Shown: positions 1 through 8,043, counted from the stretch's first letter. The stretch: 17,389 bases of DNA from Desulfobacteraceae bacterium (GCA_013203065.1 JABMQV010000680.1:1-17389), one strand, 5' to 3'. Made by a program: numbers and translations. The notes: generated by a model not told the origin, from the letters alone.

Positions 1-72
1 CAGTTATTCTTTGTGGTTCCTACCAAAACTCATTCCTTCCGTTTGTCTGGTTCTTAATCGTTAAAAGACAGC

Positions 73-1365
73 TCATATCTTGACCAAACTCGGGAGATAA
101 AGAGCTAACCCAGGAAAGACCGTAACCACTATCAAAGCAATAGCGATGGCGATCAGAAACGGTAAGGACCCCATCATAACATCTTCAATTTTCCCACCAG
201 TTACATTCCTTATGATATACAAATTCATGCCAACTGGTGGAGTGAGTTGTGACAGTTCCACCATGATCACCATTGCAATTCCAAACCATAGTAGTGAATA
301 TCCCATACCCGCTATGAGTGGCGCCACAATTGGCAACGTGATCACCATCATGGTTATCCCATCGATAAAACACCCCATAACTAAAAAGATGAAATATAAG
401 AGGACAAGGAGTCCCCAATCTGGAAGACCCAGTGAAGATGCAAAATCCATGATTTGTCTTGGTACGTCATTGAACAGCAGGACATTGGACAAGATTAGCC
501 CACCCAAAATGAGAAAAAGCACCATACAGGTCACCCTGACGGTACCCATAAGGCATTCCCAGAAGCTTTTCCATGTCAGCCTTTTCATTATCACCGCAAG
601 AATAAGACTGCCGGACGCCCCCAATCCAGCCGCTTCAGTGGGGGTTGCAACACCCGCATATATTGTACCTAAACAGGCAATCATAAGAAGGACAAAACTC
701 CATATTCCTTTCAAAGCCAGTATCCTTTGTTTGAAGCTCAACTTTGTTTCACGAATAGGGGCTGCTTCAGGGTCAAGTCGAGTCCAAACAGCAATCACCA
801 GCACGAATAACAGGCACAGAATAATCCCGGGTATAAATCCAGCCAAAAACAATTTGCCGATTGATTGTTCTGTGAACGAACCATAGATGATCAGAATTAC
901 GCTGGGAGGAATGAGTATGGCCAATGAACCGCCTGCAGTCAAAGTCCCATATGTCAACCTCTTCTTATATTTATATCTCTCCATCTCCGGGGCGGCCAAG
1001 ATACCCATCGTGGCACAACCTGCTGCACTAGAGCCTGAAACGGCTGCAAAAATTCCACTTGCGAAAATGGTTGCTATACCCAACCCTCCTTTTCTCCTGC
1101 CAAACCATGCCACACAAGCATCGAACAAGTCTTTACTGAATCCCGCCTTTAGAATGACTTCGCCCATAAGAATAAACAGGGGTATAGCTATCAGCGTGAA
1201 GCTGTTCATTGAAGACCAAGCTATGATTGCAGCGGAATCCAACGCAAGCAATCCTCCGCCAAGAAAGAATAACCCTCCTACCCCCAATAACCCGAGGCAG
1301 AAATTTACAGGCATACCAGCAGCTAGCATAAGCAGAAAAACAATGACCATCACCGCCGTAATCAT
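73..1365 (-). CDS. dctM: TRAP transporter large permease subunit (DctM family)
   Basis: Ion-coupled carboxylate importer subunit of the inner membrane; it forms the transport channel of a tripartite TRAP system. The 430-residue product is hydrophobic throughout, with about a dozen membrane segments. It has the family's Gly/Pro-rich loops, for example the GSSAAGCATMGILAAPEM stretch near residues 110-127, PTEAAGLGA near 240-248 and SQLTPPVGMNLY near 374-385. Length is normal for DctM. The ATG start is preceded by a strong GGGAGGT ribosome site about 5 nt upstream. It is the last gene of the cluster, 45 bp after dctQ, and the P-Q-M order is the standard one. The substrate cannot be told from the permease; the neighbouring acyl-CoA and decarboxylase genes suggest an organic or aromatic acid. 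Confidence 0.95.
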   Translation of the reverse strand: MITAVMVIVFLLMLAAGMPVNFCLGLLGVGGLFFLGGGLLALDSAAIIAWSSMNSFTLIAIPLFILMGEVILKAGFSKDLFDACVAWFGRRKGGLGIATIFASGIFAAVSGSSAAGCATMGILAAPEMERYKYKKRLTYGTLTAGGSLAILIPPSVILIIYGSFTEQSIGKLFLAGFIPGIILCLLFVLVIAVWTRLDPEAAPIRETKLSFKQRILALKGIWSFVLLMIACLGTIYAGVATPTEAAGLGASGSLILAVIMKRLTWKSFWECLMGTVRVTCMVLFLILGGLILSNVLLFNDVPRQIMDFASSLGLPDWGLLVLLYFIFLVMGCFIDGITMMVITLPIVAPLIAGMGYSLLWFGIAMVIMVELSQLTPPVGMNLYIIRNVTGGKIEDVMMGSLPFLIAIAIALIVVTVFPGLALYLPSLVKI

Positions 1366-1410
1366 TTCGTACCTCCCTCGTTTCGATTTCCGGCCACTAT
1401 CCTTTTCAAA

Positions 1411-1947
1411 TCATGCCCTTTCTTTTCTGACCGCAGATCCCTTGAAAAGTGCGCTCACGTCTTCTATAGCACAGAGAATCATCTGAAATGCCAAAATCCC
1501 AAATCCGACCGGAACAGAAATGGCTGGAATCCATGTTGGCGTCTCCAAGACAGATAGTGCCTCTTGCCCGATTTCCTTGTAATATATAACGAGGTTCATG
1601 CTATAAACCGTAAGGACGACGCCATAGATAACCGACAGACAGGAAGTGATTGCCCGTAGAAAGCGCCGCATTTTTTCACTTAGCCGAATGGTTACCACGT
1701 CCACTCGAATGTGGGCGTCTTCTCTAAGTGTGTAGGCAGCACCAAAATATACGCAAAAGACAAGAAGATAGGCTGTATACTCATCTGAAAATACCAACGG
1801 GTGTTCTATAACGCGTCTGAAAATGACCGAAACCGTTACCAAAACGGTCATAACAAATATGCCGATCGCTGAAGCACCACCGCCAAACGAAGTGACTTTC
1901 CTAAAGAAATTACCTGCGTAATACCAAAACGAATGTGACCGAGTCAT
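1411..1947 (-). CDS. dctQ: TRAP transporter small permease subunit (DctQ family)
   Basis: Small membrane subunit that pairs with DctM and helps dock the periplasmic binding protein. The 178-residue product has four membrane segments in the usual DctQ spacing (about residues 17-40, 50-72, 92-115 and 135-158), with the family-typical Arg/Glu-rich loop TLREDAHIRVDVV after the second. The start chosen is the ATG preceded by GGAAAGGA about 9 nt upstream. The frame stays open to a TTG at 2019 that has AAGGAAG in front of it, so a version 24 residues longer is possible. That extension is Arg/Pro-rich and unlike the DctQ family, so the shorter form is preferred. It lies between dctP and dctM. Confidence 0.9.
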   Translation of the reverse strand: MTRSHSFWYYAGNFFRKVTSFGGGASAIGIFVMTVLVTVSVIFRRVIEHPLVFSDEYTAYLLVFCVYFGAAYTLREDAHIRVDVVTIRLSEKMRRFLRAITSCLSVIYGVVLTVYSMNLVIYYKEIGQEALSVLETPTWIPAISVPVGFGILAFQMILCAIEDVSALFKGSAVRKERA

Positions 1948-2119
1948 TATGTCTTGATCCTTTCCCATGGGGGTTCGTCTCGATGGAACCCGCCCGGGCA
2001 ATGGCCTTCGTCTTTCCAAATTACTTCCTTCAAAAATGGCCAGCAGCCCGGGCAGGCATCTTTAGTTATATGGATTGTTGAACTAAGAAACTCTCCTGCC
2101 TTTGAAAAAGCGCTCGATA

Positions 2120-3133
2120 CTAAGGTCTCCTGCTGGGGTTAACCTTGAAATAAATTTCCAGAGCCTCTTCCCCTACGGGACCTATCTTTTTGGCTTGCTC
2201 TGTCCATATGGGTTTGACTTTCTCCACCCACTTATTTCTCTCTTCCTCGGGTAGAATGTAGATGTCACACCCTTCTTCCTTAAACTGCTTCCATTTCGTA
2301 TTCGAAAATACCTCCACAATATCCCAGCCCAGATCCATATATTCGCGGCCTGCCTTTTCAACGATCTTCTGTAAATCTGGCGGCAGGGCATTGAAAGCCT
2401 TTAGATTTACAAAAAGCCCTGTGGGGGGTAGGCCAAAATCCACCTTTGTTATGTATTTCCCCACCTCATGCCATTTGTATGCGTAAGCCCAAGTAACACC
2501 TCCGTAAGCCGCATCCATAACCCCCCGCTGGAGAGCCTGATAAGTCTGAGGGAATCCCATTGTTATCGGTGTCGCCCCAAGCGCTTGGGCTGCAGCCGCA
2601 GTTGTCGGGTTATAAACCCTCCACTTGTGTCCCTTTGCGTCTGCAAGGGTACGTATTGGATAACGGGAAAAAGCCTGAAGGCCATTCCAACCGCTCATCC
2701 CAAGGGCTTTTATGCCTACCTTCTCAGCTTCCTGTTGCCATAGCTCCCAAAGGCCACCTTCCAACCAGGCTCTCCATTCGCTGTTGTCCTTTAGTAGAAA
2801 TGGAGTGTCCGGTAGTTTATAGAGCGGGATAGCTCCACCCCAATAACCAGTCGGTATCTCACACACCTGTATAAGGCCCTTCTGTAAAGCTCCAAATATG
2901 TCCCGACTTCCATAAAGCTGCCCGCCCGGATATGTGATAATCTTGAGACGGCCCCCACTTCTTTTGGTGACCTCTCTTGCAAAGGTTTCAGGCAAATAGG
3001 CTGCATCACCAGGCCCCCATACCCCGGCCATTTTCCAGGTAATGACCTTTTCCTCAGCCAGCGCCATTCCAGCAAAACTTATGGTCAGAACTGTTGCTAA
3101 CACCACTGCAATCAATATAACTCTCTTTTTCAT
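2120..3133 (-). CDS. dctP: TRAP transporter periplasmic solute-binding protein (DctP family)
   Basis: Periplasmic receptor that captures the substrate and delivers it to DctQM. The 337-residue product starts with a classical signal peptide: MKKR, a hydrophobic core and a probable cleavage after ALA near residue 25. The body shows DctP hallmarks: YPGGQLYG near 60-67, the DAKGHKWRVYN segment with the substrate-carboxylate Arg expected in this family, and LGATPITMGFPQTYQALQRGVMDAA after it. The ATG at 3133 is chosen because GGAGG lies 7 nt upstream and the signal peptide begins exactly there; the open frame extends 18 codons further with no export logic. The 222-bp gap upstream may hold a promoter, which would allow separate expression of the transporter. 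Confidence 0.95.
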   Translation of the reverse strand: MKKRVILIAVVLATVLTISFAGMALAEEKVITWKMAGVWGPGDAAYLPETFAREVTKRSGGRLKIITYPGGQLYGSRDIFGALQKGLIQVCEIPTGYWGGAIPLYKLPDTPFLLKDNSEWRAWLEGGLWELWQQEAEKVGIKALGMSGWNGLQAFSRYPIRTLADAKGHKWRVYNPTTAAAAQALGATPITMGFPQTYQALQRGVMDAAYGGVTWAYAYKWHEVGKYITKVDFGLPPTGLFVNLKAFNALPPDLQKIVEKAGREYMDLGWDIVEVFSNTKWKQFKEEGCDIYILPEEERNKWVEKVKPIWTEQAKKIGPVGEEALEIYFKVNPSRRP

Positions 3134-3213
3134 TTTTCTGCCTCCTTTCGATTTCTTGGATTCAACTAAAGACAAAGATAAAGACATTCTTCCTTTTCCA
3201 TAAGCATCCCCCC

Positions 3214-3242
3214 TTTCAACCAGTGCAGATTAACCCTGTCAA
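3214..3242 (-). promoter_or_regulatory. possible sigma70-type promoter for dctPQM
   Basis: A perfect TTGACA lies at 3242-3237 (minus strand) in the 222-bp gap before dctP. At a 17-nt spacing the -10 candidate is TTGAAA, which matches TATAAT at only three positions. The gap and the -35 are suggestive, but the poor -10 keeps this tentative. Confidence 0.22.
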
Positions 3243-3329
3243 GTCATGCCAATTGTGACTATTAACGTTATTTTCCTGGCACTCCCTAGCTTCAAATCGC
3301 ACAATTCCTAAGACCAACAAAAGGATAAT

Positions 3330-3353
3330 GAGAGGGCTTTTTGCCCACTTCTC
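3330..3353 (-). terminator. weak hairpin just after the acyl-CoA synthetase stop
   Basis: Read on the minus strand, GAGA-agt-GGGC-AAAAA-GCCC-TCTC forms an 8-bp stem with a 3-nt bulge and a 5-nt loop, starting about 4 nt after the stop codon at 3357-3359. The following run is only ATTATCCTTTTG, so it is at best an attenuating or weak intrinsic terminator between the enzyme genes and dctP. Confidence 0.3.
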
Positions 3354-3356
3354 TAT

Positions 3357-4793
3357 TCACTGAAAAACGGTACCAGCAAGACTCTCCTTGAAACGCGCGA
3401 TTTTATTTGAATAGGTCAACAGGGATTTTAACACATTCACACATTCTTCTGCAGACATAAAAAAAGGCACCTCCCTCTTCTCAAGGATCTTGATACCTGG
3501 CAGCGATAGACTACCCGCAGCCCACCATGTGAGAACCGGTTTCTCTATATAGTTTGAAGCATCCGCGATGAAGGTTGCTCTTTTCTCGCTTAATTTCCCC
3601 GAAACCATTGAAGTGGCCACAATGATAGCATCAAAGCTTTCATCCGAGGCAAAAACCATGAGTGACTTCTTGAACAATTCGGGATCATTAATTAACTGGG
3701 CAGTCAAATCAAAGGGATTTTTTACAGATGCAAATTCAGGCACAATTTCCTTCAGTTTGAGAACCGTCTCTTCAGAAAGATCCGGTACCATCATACCCGC
3801 TTCGATGACCTTATCTGCCAATATGACTCCCCCGCCCCCTGTGCTGGTCAATATTCCGATTCGGTTTCCAGAAGGTAGTTCGCTCTTTAAAAACGTAGAT
3901 GCCGTCAAATAAAGTTCGTCTAAATTGCTCACTCGAACTACTCCATTTTGGCTGAAAACGGCATCATGGACCTCATTAGCCCCCGTCATTGATCCTGTAT
4001 GAGAACCGGCCGCCTTACGTCCTATCTCACTTTTCCCCACCTTCATAACCACGATAGGCTTCCTTTTCTTAAGTGCTTTCTTACAAGAGTTCAAGAATTT
4101 CTGGGGATTTCTTATACCTTCAATCAAGGCCATAATAACACTCGTTTCTTTGTCCTCTACGAAATACTCCATAAAATCAGCCAAGTCTAACACGGCTTCA
4201 TTGCCTGTGGATATAAAACAACTTATGCCAATCCCCATATCTTGTGCACGATTTAGGAGTGAACCCCCTAATGCTCCGCTTTGTGAAATAAAAGCAATAT
4301 GCCCAGGGAGCAATACTGGAATATCCAAAAACTGCGAAAAAGACATGGCAATTTTGTGTCTGAAATTAATAATCCCCACACAATTGGGCCCACAGATGTT
4401 CATTTCATATCTTTTTGCCACTTCCTTGATCTGATGTTCTCTTTCCTTTCCTTCTTCTCCAATTTCAGAAAACCCAGACGAATAGACGATTGCGTTCTTA
4501 ATCTTACTCTTTCCAGCGTCTTCCAGAGTGCGTGTAACATGATTTATTGGGACAGCGATTAATGTGAGGTCAATAGGTTTTGAAATGGTTGTCAAGTTTG
4601 GATAGCACACTTCATCTTCGATGATCCCGTACTTTGGATTTACCAAATAGATGTTTCCATTGTAACCATGTCGCAAAAGATTCTTATGAAGCCGTCCGCC
4701 AATTTTTGAAATGTCGCGTGAAGCGCCAACAATAGCGATTGATGTAGGATTCAATAGGGTATCTATTTGCAAAATTTTTTCCCGTCTCGGCAT
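3357..4793 (-). CDS. ADP-forming acyl-CoA synthetase, alpha-type (CoA-binding) protein without ATP-grasp domain
   Basis: Related to the alpha subunit of NDP-forming acetyl/acyl-CoA synthetases, which form acyl-CoA from acid, CoA and ATP through a phospho-His. Visible in the 478 residues are a Rossmann CoA-binding domain (SIAIVGASRD near 18-27, VNPKYGIIED near 51-60), a CGPNCVG turn near 134-140, the ISQSGALGGSL ligase segment near 169-179, and the phospho-His motif AGSHTGSMTG with His near 265. It ends before any ATP-grasp (beta) domain, and no beta subunit is in the window. The partner is either elsewhere or the protein works differently. The ATG start is poorly supported: AGGTGG sits only 1 nt upstream. 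It lies about 100 bp downstream of the acyl-CoA dehydrogenase and probably shares its transcript. Confidence 0.85.
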   Translation of the reverse strand: MPRREKILQIDTLLNPTSIAIVGASRDISKIGGRLHKNLLRHGYNGNIYLVNPKYGIIEDEVCYPNLTTISKPIDLTLIAVPINHVTRTLEDAGKSKIKNAIVYSSGFSEIGEEGKEREHQIKEVAKRYEMNICGPNCVGIINFRHKIAMSFSQFLDIPVLLPGHIAFISQSGALGGSLLNRAQDMGIGISCFISTGNEAVLDLADFMEYFVEDKETSVIMALIEGIRNPQKFLNSCKKALKKRKPIVVMKVGKSEIGRKAAGSHTGSMTGANEVHDAVFSQNGVVRVSNLDELYLTASTFLKSELPSGNRIGILTSTGGGGVILADKVIEAGMMVPDLSEETVLKLKEIVPEFASVKNPFDLTAQLINDPELFKKSLMVFASDESFDAIIVATSMVSGKLSEKRATFIADASNYIEKPVLTWWAAGSLSLPGIKILEKREVPFFMSAEECVNVLKSLLTYSNKIARFKESLAGTVFQ

Positions 4794-4891
4794 GCCACCT
4801 GAAGAAATCAGATGTATGTCTTTTTCTATGTTTTCTAATTTTGAAAAGCTAACAGCTTAATGACCCAAGATATGCCAATCGAAAAACACTT

Positions 4892-6040
4892 CTAATCTTT
4901 CATTATTTCATGCGCAATTCTGTTTAAGCACATTTGAGTAGTTCCGCCGCCCATGGACCAACCTCGCACATCCCTGTAATATCTCTCTACCTCATAATCC
5001 ACAGTATATCCGTATGCCCCGTGCAACTGGATTGCCTTATCGCAAACATAAACCGCCATCTCATTCGCAAATTTCTTGGCCATCGAAGCCTCTTTAGCAA
5101 TGACTCTGCCACCATGTTCTGACTTTATCACTGCATCATACACCAAGAGACGAGCAGCCTGGATCTGGGTTGCCATTTCAGCTAGTATCCAGCTTATCCC
5201 TTGGAGTTCAGCAATTGGTTTTCCAAATTGAATCCTCTCTTTACAATACTTGAGAGTCTTCTCATAAGCTCCCTGAGCAAAGCCGATGCAGAAAGCGGAA
5301 TTACCGCAACGTTCACCATTAAATTCCACCATTATCTCTTTAAATCCACCCGTCCCAGCAGGAATCAATAGGTTCTGCTCTGGAACCCGAACATCTTCGA
5401 AAATAATTTCATCGAGACTCGAACAATGTCTCCCCATCGTATCCTCTGCCTTACCAATTGAAATGCCTGGCAAGTCCCGGTCTACAATGAACATTGCAAT
5501 ACCCCTTGAGGGTTTTTTTAAGTTTTTCTCGGTCTTTGCCAGGACTATGAAAATGCCTGCAATTCTTCCATTGGAAATGAAGGTTTTCCTTCCATTCAAA
5601 TGATAAAAACCTTCCTTTTTTTCGGCGAATGAACTCATGTTACCGGCATCTGATCCAGCGTTTGGTTCTGTTTGACAATAAGCTCCGATCTTTATACCGG
5701 ACGCCATATCAGGCAAATATTTTAGTTTCTGCTCATCATTTCCTTGGTTCACTATTGCCCGACAGCAAGCTGAGATATGGGTAAGCGGTATTGAAACACC
5801 TCCCCTCCCCATTTCCTCGCATAGTATTACTAAATCCACCAATGACCCTCCCGCCCCACCGTATTTTTCAGGGACCATGAGGCCCATAAAACCCATATCC
5901 GATATCTTCTTATAATATTCATCGGAATAAGTGCCCTCTTTTTCCCATCGTTTCACATTCGGCATAATTTCTTTTTCAACAAATCTCCTAACCGAATCTC
6001 TGAACATCCTGTTTTCTTCTGTCAAAAATGCGTCTATCAC
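4892..6040 (-). CDS. acyl-CoA dehydrogenase family protein
   Basis: FAD flavoenzyme that introduces an alpha,beta double bond into an acyl-CoA and passes electrons to ETF. From the GTG start the product is 382 residues, the normal length. GTG is chosen because a GGGAGGT site lies 9 nt upstream; the frame also opens at a TTG 18 nt earlier, inside that site. Family segments are present: the all-helical N-terminus, the YCQTEPNAGSDAGN-type flavin/substrate segment near 121-134, RIQFGKPIAELQ near 269-280 and QLHGAYGYTVDYEVERYYRD near 338-357. The usual catalytic Glu (YEGT in MCAD) is Gly here (MGGGTTQ, residue 365). A Glu sits at 243 (FNGERCGN), matching the alternative base position used by isovaleryl- and long-chain acyl-CoA dehydrogenases. 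The substrate is unknown, and a branched or cyclic acyl-CoA is possible. Confidence 0.93.
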   Translation of the reverse strand: MIDAFLTEENRMFRDSVRRFVEKEIMPNVKRWEKEGTYSDEYYKKISDMGFMGLMVPEKYGGAGGSLVDLVILCEEMGRGGVSIPLTHISACCRAIVNQGNDEQKLKYLPDMASGIKIGAYCQTEPNAGSDAGNMSSFAEKKEGFYHLNGRKTFISNGRIAGIFIVLAKTEKNLKKPSRGIAMFIVDRDLPGISIGKAEDTMGRHCSSLDEIIFEDVRVPEQNLLIPAGTGGFKEIMVEFNGERCGNSAFCIGFAQGAYEKTLKYCKERIQFGKPIAELQGISWILAEMATQIQAARLLVYDAVIKSEHGGRVIAKEASMAKKFANEMAVYVCDKAIQLHGAYGYTVDYEVERYYRDVRGWSMGGGTTQMCLNRIAHEIMKD

Positions 6041-6108
6041 GATAAAAATACCTCCCAACTGCCAATCACATGGCTGTGACTATATCTCGTATGTTAATGA
6101 CATTTCTT

Positions 6109-6210
6109 TGTCGATAATCGACATGTTAGATAACGATAGATTACCAAAAGTTCTTGAAGGCATTCATTGACCACCTTCAACTCTACCAAAGGGATATAGA
6201 CCACCTACAA
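6109..6210. promoter_or_regulatory. repeat-rich control region between rraA-like gene and acyl-CoA dehydrogenase
   Basis: This 200-bp gap holds three symmetric or repeated elements. The first is a perfect 15-bp palindrome, TGTCGATAATCGACA, at 6109-6123. The second is an inverted repeat TTGAAGG/CCTTCAA at 6154-6160 and 6174-6180. The third is a 12-bp direct repeat GACCACCTWCAA at 6169-6180 and 6199-6210, whose copies start exactly 30 bp apart, about three helical turns. Such spacing fits cooperative regulator binding upstream of the acyl-CoA dehydrogenase. No convincing -35/-10 pair was found. The binding protein is unknown; the IclR gene of the cluster is a candidate. Confidence 0.4.
6148..6180 (-). 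terminator. possible terminator after the RraA-like gene
   Basis: On the minus strand TTGAAGG and CCTTCAA form a perfect 7-bp stem with a 13-nt loop, followed by GAACTTTTGG. It begins about 60 nt after the RraA-like stop codon. The T-run is short and the loop large, so an operator role is equally possible. Confidence 0.25.
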
Positions 6211-6240
6211 TCTAATTGTCCTCTTTCGGCGTTATTTTGA

Positions 6241-6909
6241 TCAAACCCTTCCGGTCTTTTGCTGCATTTCTTTAAAGCTTTTGCCCTTCATGAGTTGTTC
6301 AAAGAACTCGTTTTCCTTTGCCTCGTTCGCCAGTGCCTTATCCAGGACTTCCTGGGCCTTAAGCGCCGGAACAACGACCACTCCTGTCTGATCCGCAATC
6401 ATGATGTCGCCGGAGTTGACCCTCACCCCCCCGCATTGAACAGGAGAATTGAGTTCCACCATTTTGAGCCGGGTCTTGCCCGTCCTTGGCGTGATATGGC
6501 GACTGAATACAGGGTATCCTATTTCGATGGTCTGGCTCACATCTCTGCAAGCACCATCAATAATGGTGCCCTCGATTCCTTTCACCTTTGCTGCGGTTGA
6601 AGCCAACCCACCCCAAGTTGAGATTTCCAGACCGGCATTATCGAAGACAAGGACATCACCAGGTTCAGCAAAATCAAGGATATCTGCCATGCAAAAGTCG
6701 GCATCAGTATAGGTGCCCATTGTGCATGCGATTTGCTTTACCGTAATTGCAGGGCCTATGGCACTGATTTGGCTCGTTATCGGTCTAATTCCAGATGCCA
6801 CCCCGTTTATATTTAACGTATCCAGAACATCCGACAGTGTACTGCTCTCGACCTTCCGAAACCCCTCCACCAGGCTTTTGGCGGGACGAGTGACTGCATT
6901 AATTTTCAT
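6241..6909 (-). CDS. RraA/HMG-aldolase-like family protein
   Basis: Member of the RraA fold family, which includes divalent-metal-dependent 4-hydroxy-4-methyl-2-oxoglutarate (HMG/CHA) aldolases and oxaloacetate decarboxylases acting at the end of aromatic pathways. The 222-residue length is typical. It shows the PGDVLVFDNAG strand near 83-93, WGGLASTAAKVKGIEGTIIDGACRD near 99-123 with the conserved Arg-Asp pair at about 122/123, and GGVRVNSGDIMIADQTGVVVVP. The ATG at 6909 has GGAGGT 5 nt upstream; a TTG two codons earlier lies too close to that site. In this cluster it could perform a retro-aldol or 2-oxoacid decarboxylation step. It could also be a regulatory RraA-like protein, though the catabolic context favours the enzyme. 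Confidence 0.9.
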   Translation of the reverse strand: MKINAVTRPAKSLVEGFRKVESSTLSDVLDTLNINGVASGIRPITSQISAIGPAITVKQIACTMGTYTDADFCMADILDFAEPGDVLVFDNAGLEISTWGGLASTAAKVKGIEGTIIDGACRDVSQTIEIGYPVFSRHITPRTGKTRLKMVELNSPVQCGGVRVNSGDIMIADQTGVVVVPALKAQEVLDKALANEAKENEFFEQLMKGKSFKEMQQKTGRV

Positions 6910-7163
6910 GGCCAACCTCCATTGAATTTGATTTTTCAGGTTCTATCGCACGTTTAGGAAAACTGATCCAATCCCGTGACTCCTGACAAGCTGCGTCATG
7001 ATGCTTCAATGACACAAGATCGGTCTTCATGCAATAGAACGACTGTTGAAGAAGATCATCGCCCCTGAAACGCGTATTTGTATTCGATTTCACTGGGGCC
7101 TAAATTCGCATCTGCCCATAAAAGCGACTTCTTACGGCCGCAATATATTCAAGGTTGCGCGCG

Positions 7164-7895
7164 TCAAGGGATGCTCTCCACATCGACAAATGACGGGTCA
7201 TGGATAGGTATCAAAATGTCTGCCATTCCTTTGATTCGCACGGCGCTCTCGAAGGCGTCCACAGCATTCAGGTGTATGCCGGGAGGTATCAATGGCAAAT
7301 ATTCGCGGGCCTCCTCCGGAACCTCGAAATTTTCCCGGGTACAACAAAAACCGGTGACTATGGCTTTACCTTTGTCGGTGTTGACAGAAACGGCGATTGT
7401 CCCTGGTGTGTGCCCGGGAGCCGGGATGATCTCGATTCCAGGGGCGACCTCATGGTACCCGTCAACCACCGAAAAAGTGAGATCCATCAACAGGGACTTT
7501 TTATAAGTTGGGGCCAGGATCGGGTGTGGGGACAGGGCAAACTTATATTCCGTCTCCGAAGCCACCAATTTTGCATTCTTGCACCTATGGGTGTTCCCGC
7601 AATGGTCCCACTGGAGGTGGGTATGAATAACTACATCGATGTCATCGGGTTTTAGTCCAACCTTTGATAGAGCTTCTTCGAAAGTCGCTATGGACTCTGC
7701 TGGAAGCCCTCTAAACTCGGTTGCCATTTTCGCTTCAGCACCTGTATCGATAAGGATATGCTGCTTTGCCCCCTCTATGTACCAGGCGTATATGGGTACC
7801 TTAATCTTATTGCCGTAATTGTAGCGATAGGTCAAAACGGCCAGATCCAACTCCATACGGGTCAACGGTAGGGGCCGAATTCGATACGTTTTCAT
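7164..7895 (-). CDS. metallo-beta-lactamase-fold hydrolase, N-acyl-homoserine-lactonase-like subgroup
   Basis: The 243-residue product resembles the AHL-lactonase (AiiA/AttM) branch of the MBL superfamily, which hydrolyses lactones with a two-metal site. Visible are ILIDTGAE near 47-54, THLQWDHCG near 92-100, PAPGHTPGTIAVS near 158-170, TRENFE near 186-191 and IPIHDPSF near 229-236. Two usual ligands differ. The second His of HxHxDH is Gln (HLQWDH, residue 95), and the bridging Asp before T(K/R)ENFE aligns with Gly 182. The start has AAGGAG 9 nt upstream. In a catabolic cluster, a ring-lactone or thioester/ester hydrolase is more likely than quorum quenching. The real activity cannot be read from sequence. 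Confidence 0.88.
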   Translation of the reverse strand: MKTYRIRPLPLTRMELDLAVLTYRYNYGNKIKVPIYAWYIEGAKQHILIDTGAEAKMATEFRGLPAESIATFEEALSKVGLKPDDIDVVIHTHLQWDHCGNTHRCKNAKLVASETEYKFALSPHPILAPTYKKSLLMDLTFSVVDGYHEVAPGIEIIPAPGHTPGTIAVSVNTDKGKAIVTGFCCTRENFEVPEEAREYLPLIPPGIHLNAVDAFESAVRIKGMADILIPIHDPSFVDVESIP

Positions 7896-7922
7896 GGTAT
7901 TAGACTCCTTATCCTTAGGCTG

Positions 7923-8027
7923 TTAGGTGAATTTCTGATTCCCGCGATTACTTCCTTTGAAACAAAACTTCTCTCTGTTATACTTCTCTGTCAATGTAGA
8001 CATCGCATGTTCATACCATTTAGTCAT
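7923..8027 (-). CDS. possible 34-residue small protein, unknown
   Basis: Short open frame of 34 codons starting MTKWYEHAMSTLTEKYNR. It is preceded by AAGGTG about 7 nt before the ATG and starts 16 nt after the zinc-ribbon stop codon. The N-terminal half could form an amphipathic helix and the C-terminal half is basic. Spacing and ribosome site fit an operon member, but it is too short for composition to decide, and I recognise no family. Chance ORF is the main alternative. Confidence 0.35.
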   Translation of the reverse strand: MTKWYEHAMSTLTEKYNREKFCFKGSNRGNQKFT

Positions 8028-8043
8028 GCAGAATCACCTTGTT

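Noticed and set aside
146..1486. Long plus-strand open frames opposite dctM
   Set aside because: They are antisense shadows of a hydrophobic coding sequence: no ribosome site, no domain, and codon pattern explained by the minus-strand gene.
1992..2054. Two GCCCGGGCA palindromes 54 bp apart between dctP and dctQ
   Set aside because: Short, one copy lies inside the possible 5' extension of dctQ, and no T-run or promoter elements accompany them; probably coincidence, at most a weak hairpin.
3130..3245. Possible sigma54 -24/-12 site (TTGGCATGACTTGACA) before dctP
   Set aside because: The GG to GC distance required for sigma54 is not met; the position 12 bp after GG reads CA rather than GC.
6899..7093. 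64-codon minus-strand frame between the MBL and RraA-like genes
   Set aside because: It starts with GTG without a ribosome site, overlaps the better-supported RraA-like start and shows no family motif. I see nothing else in this 254-bp gap.
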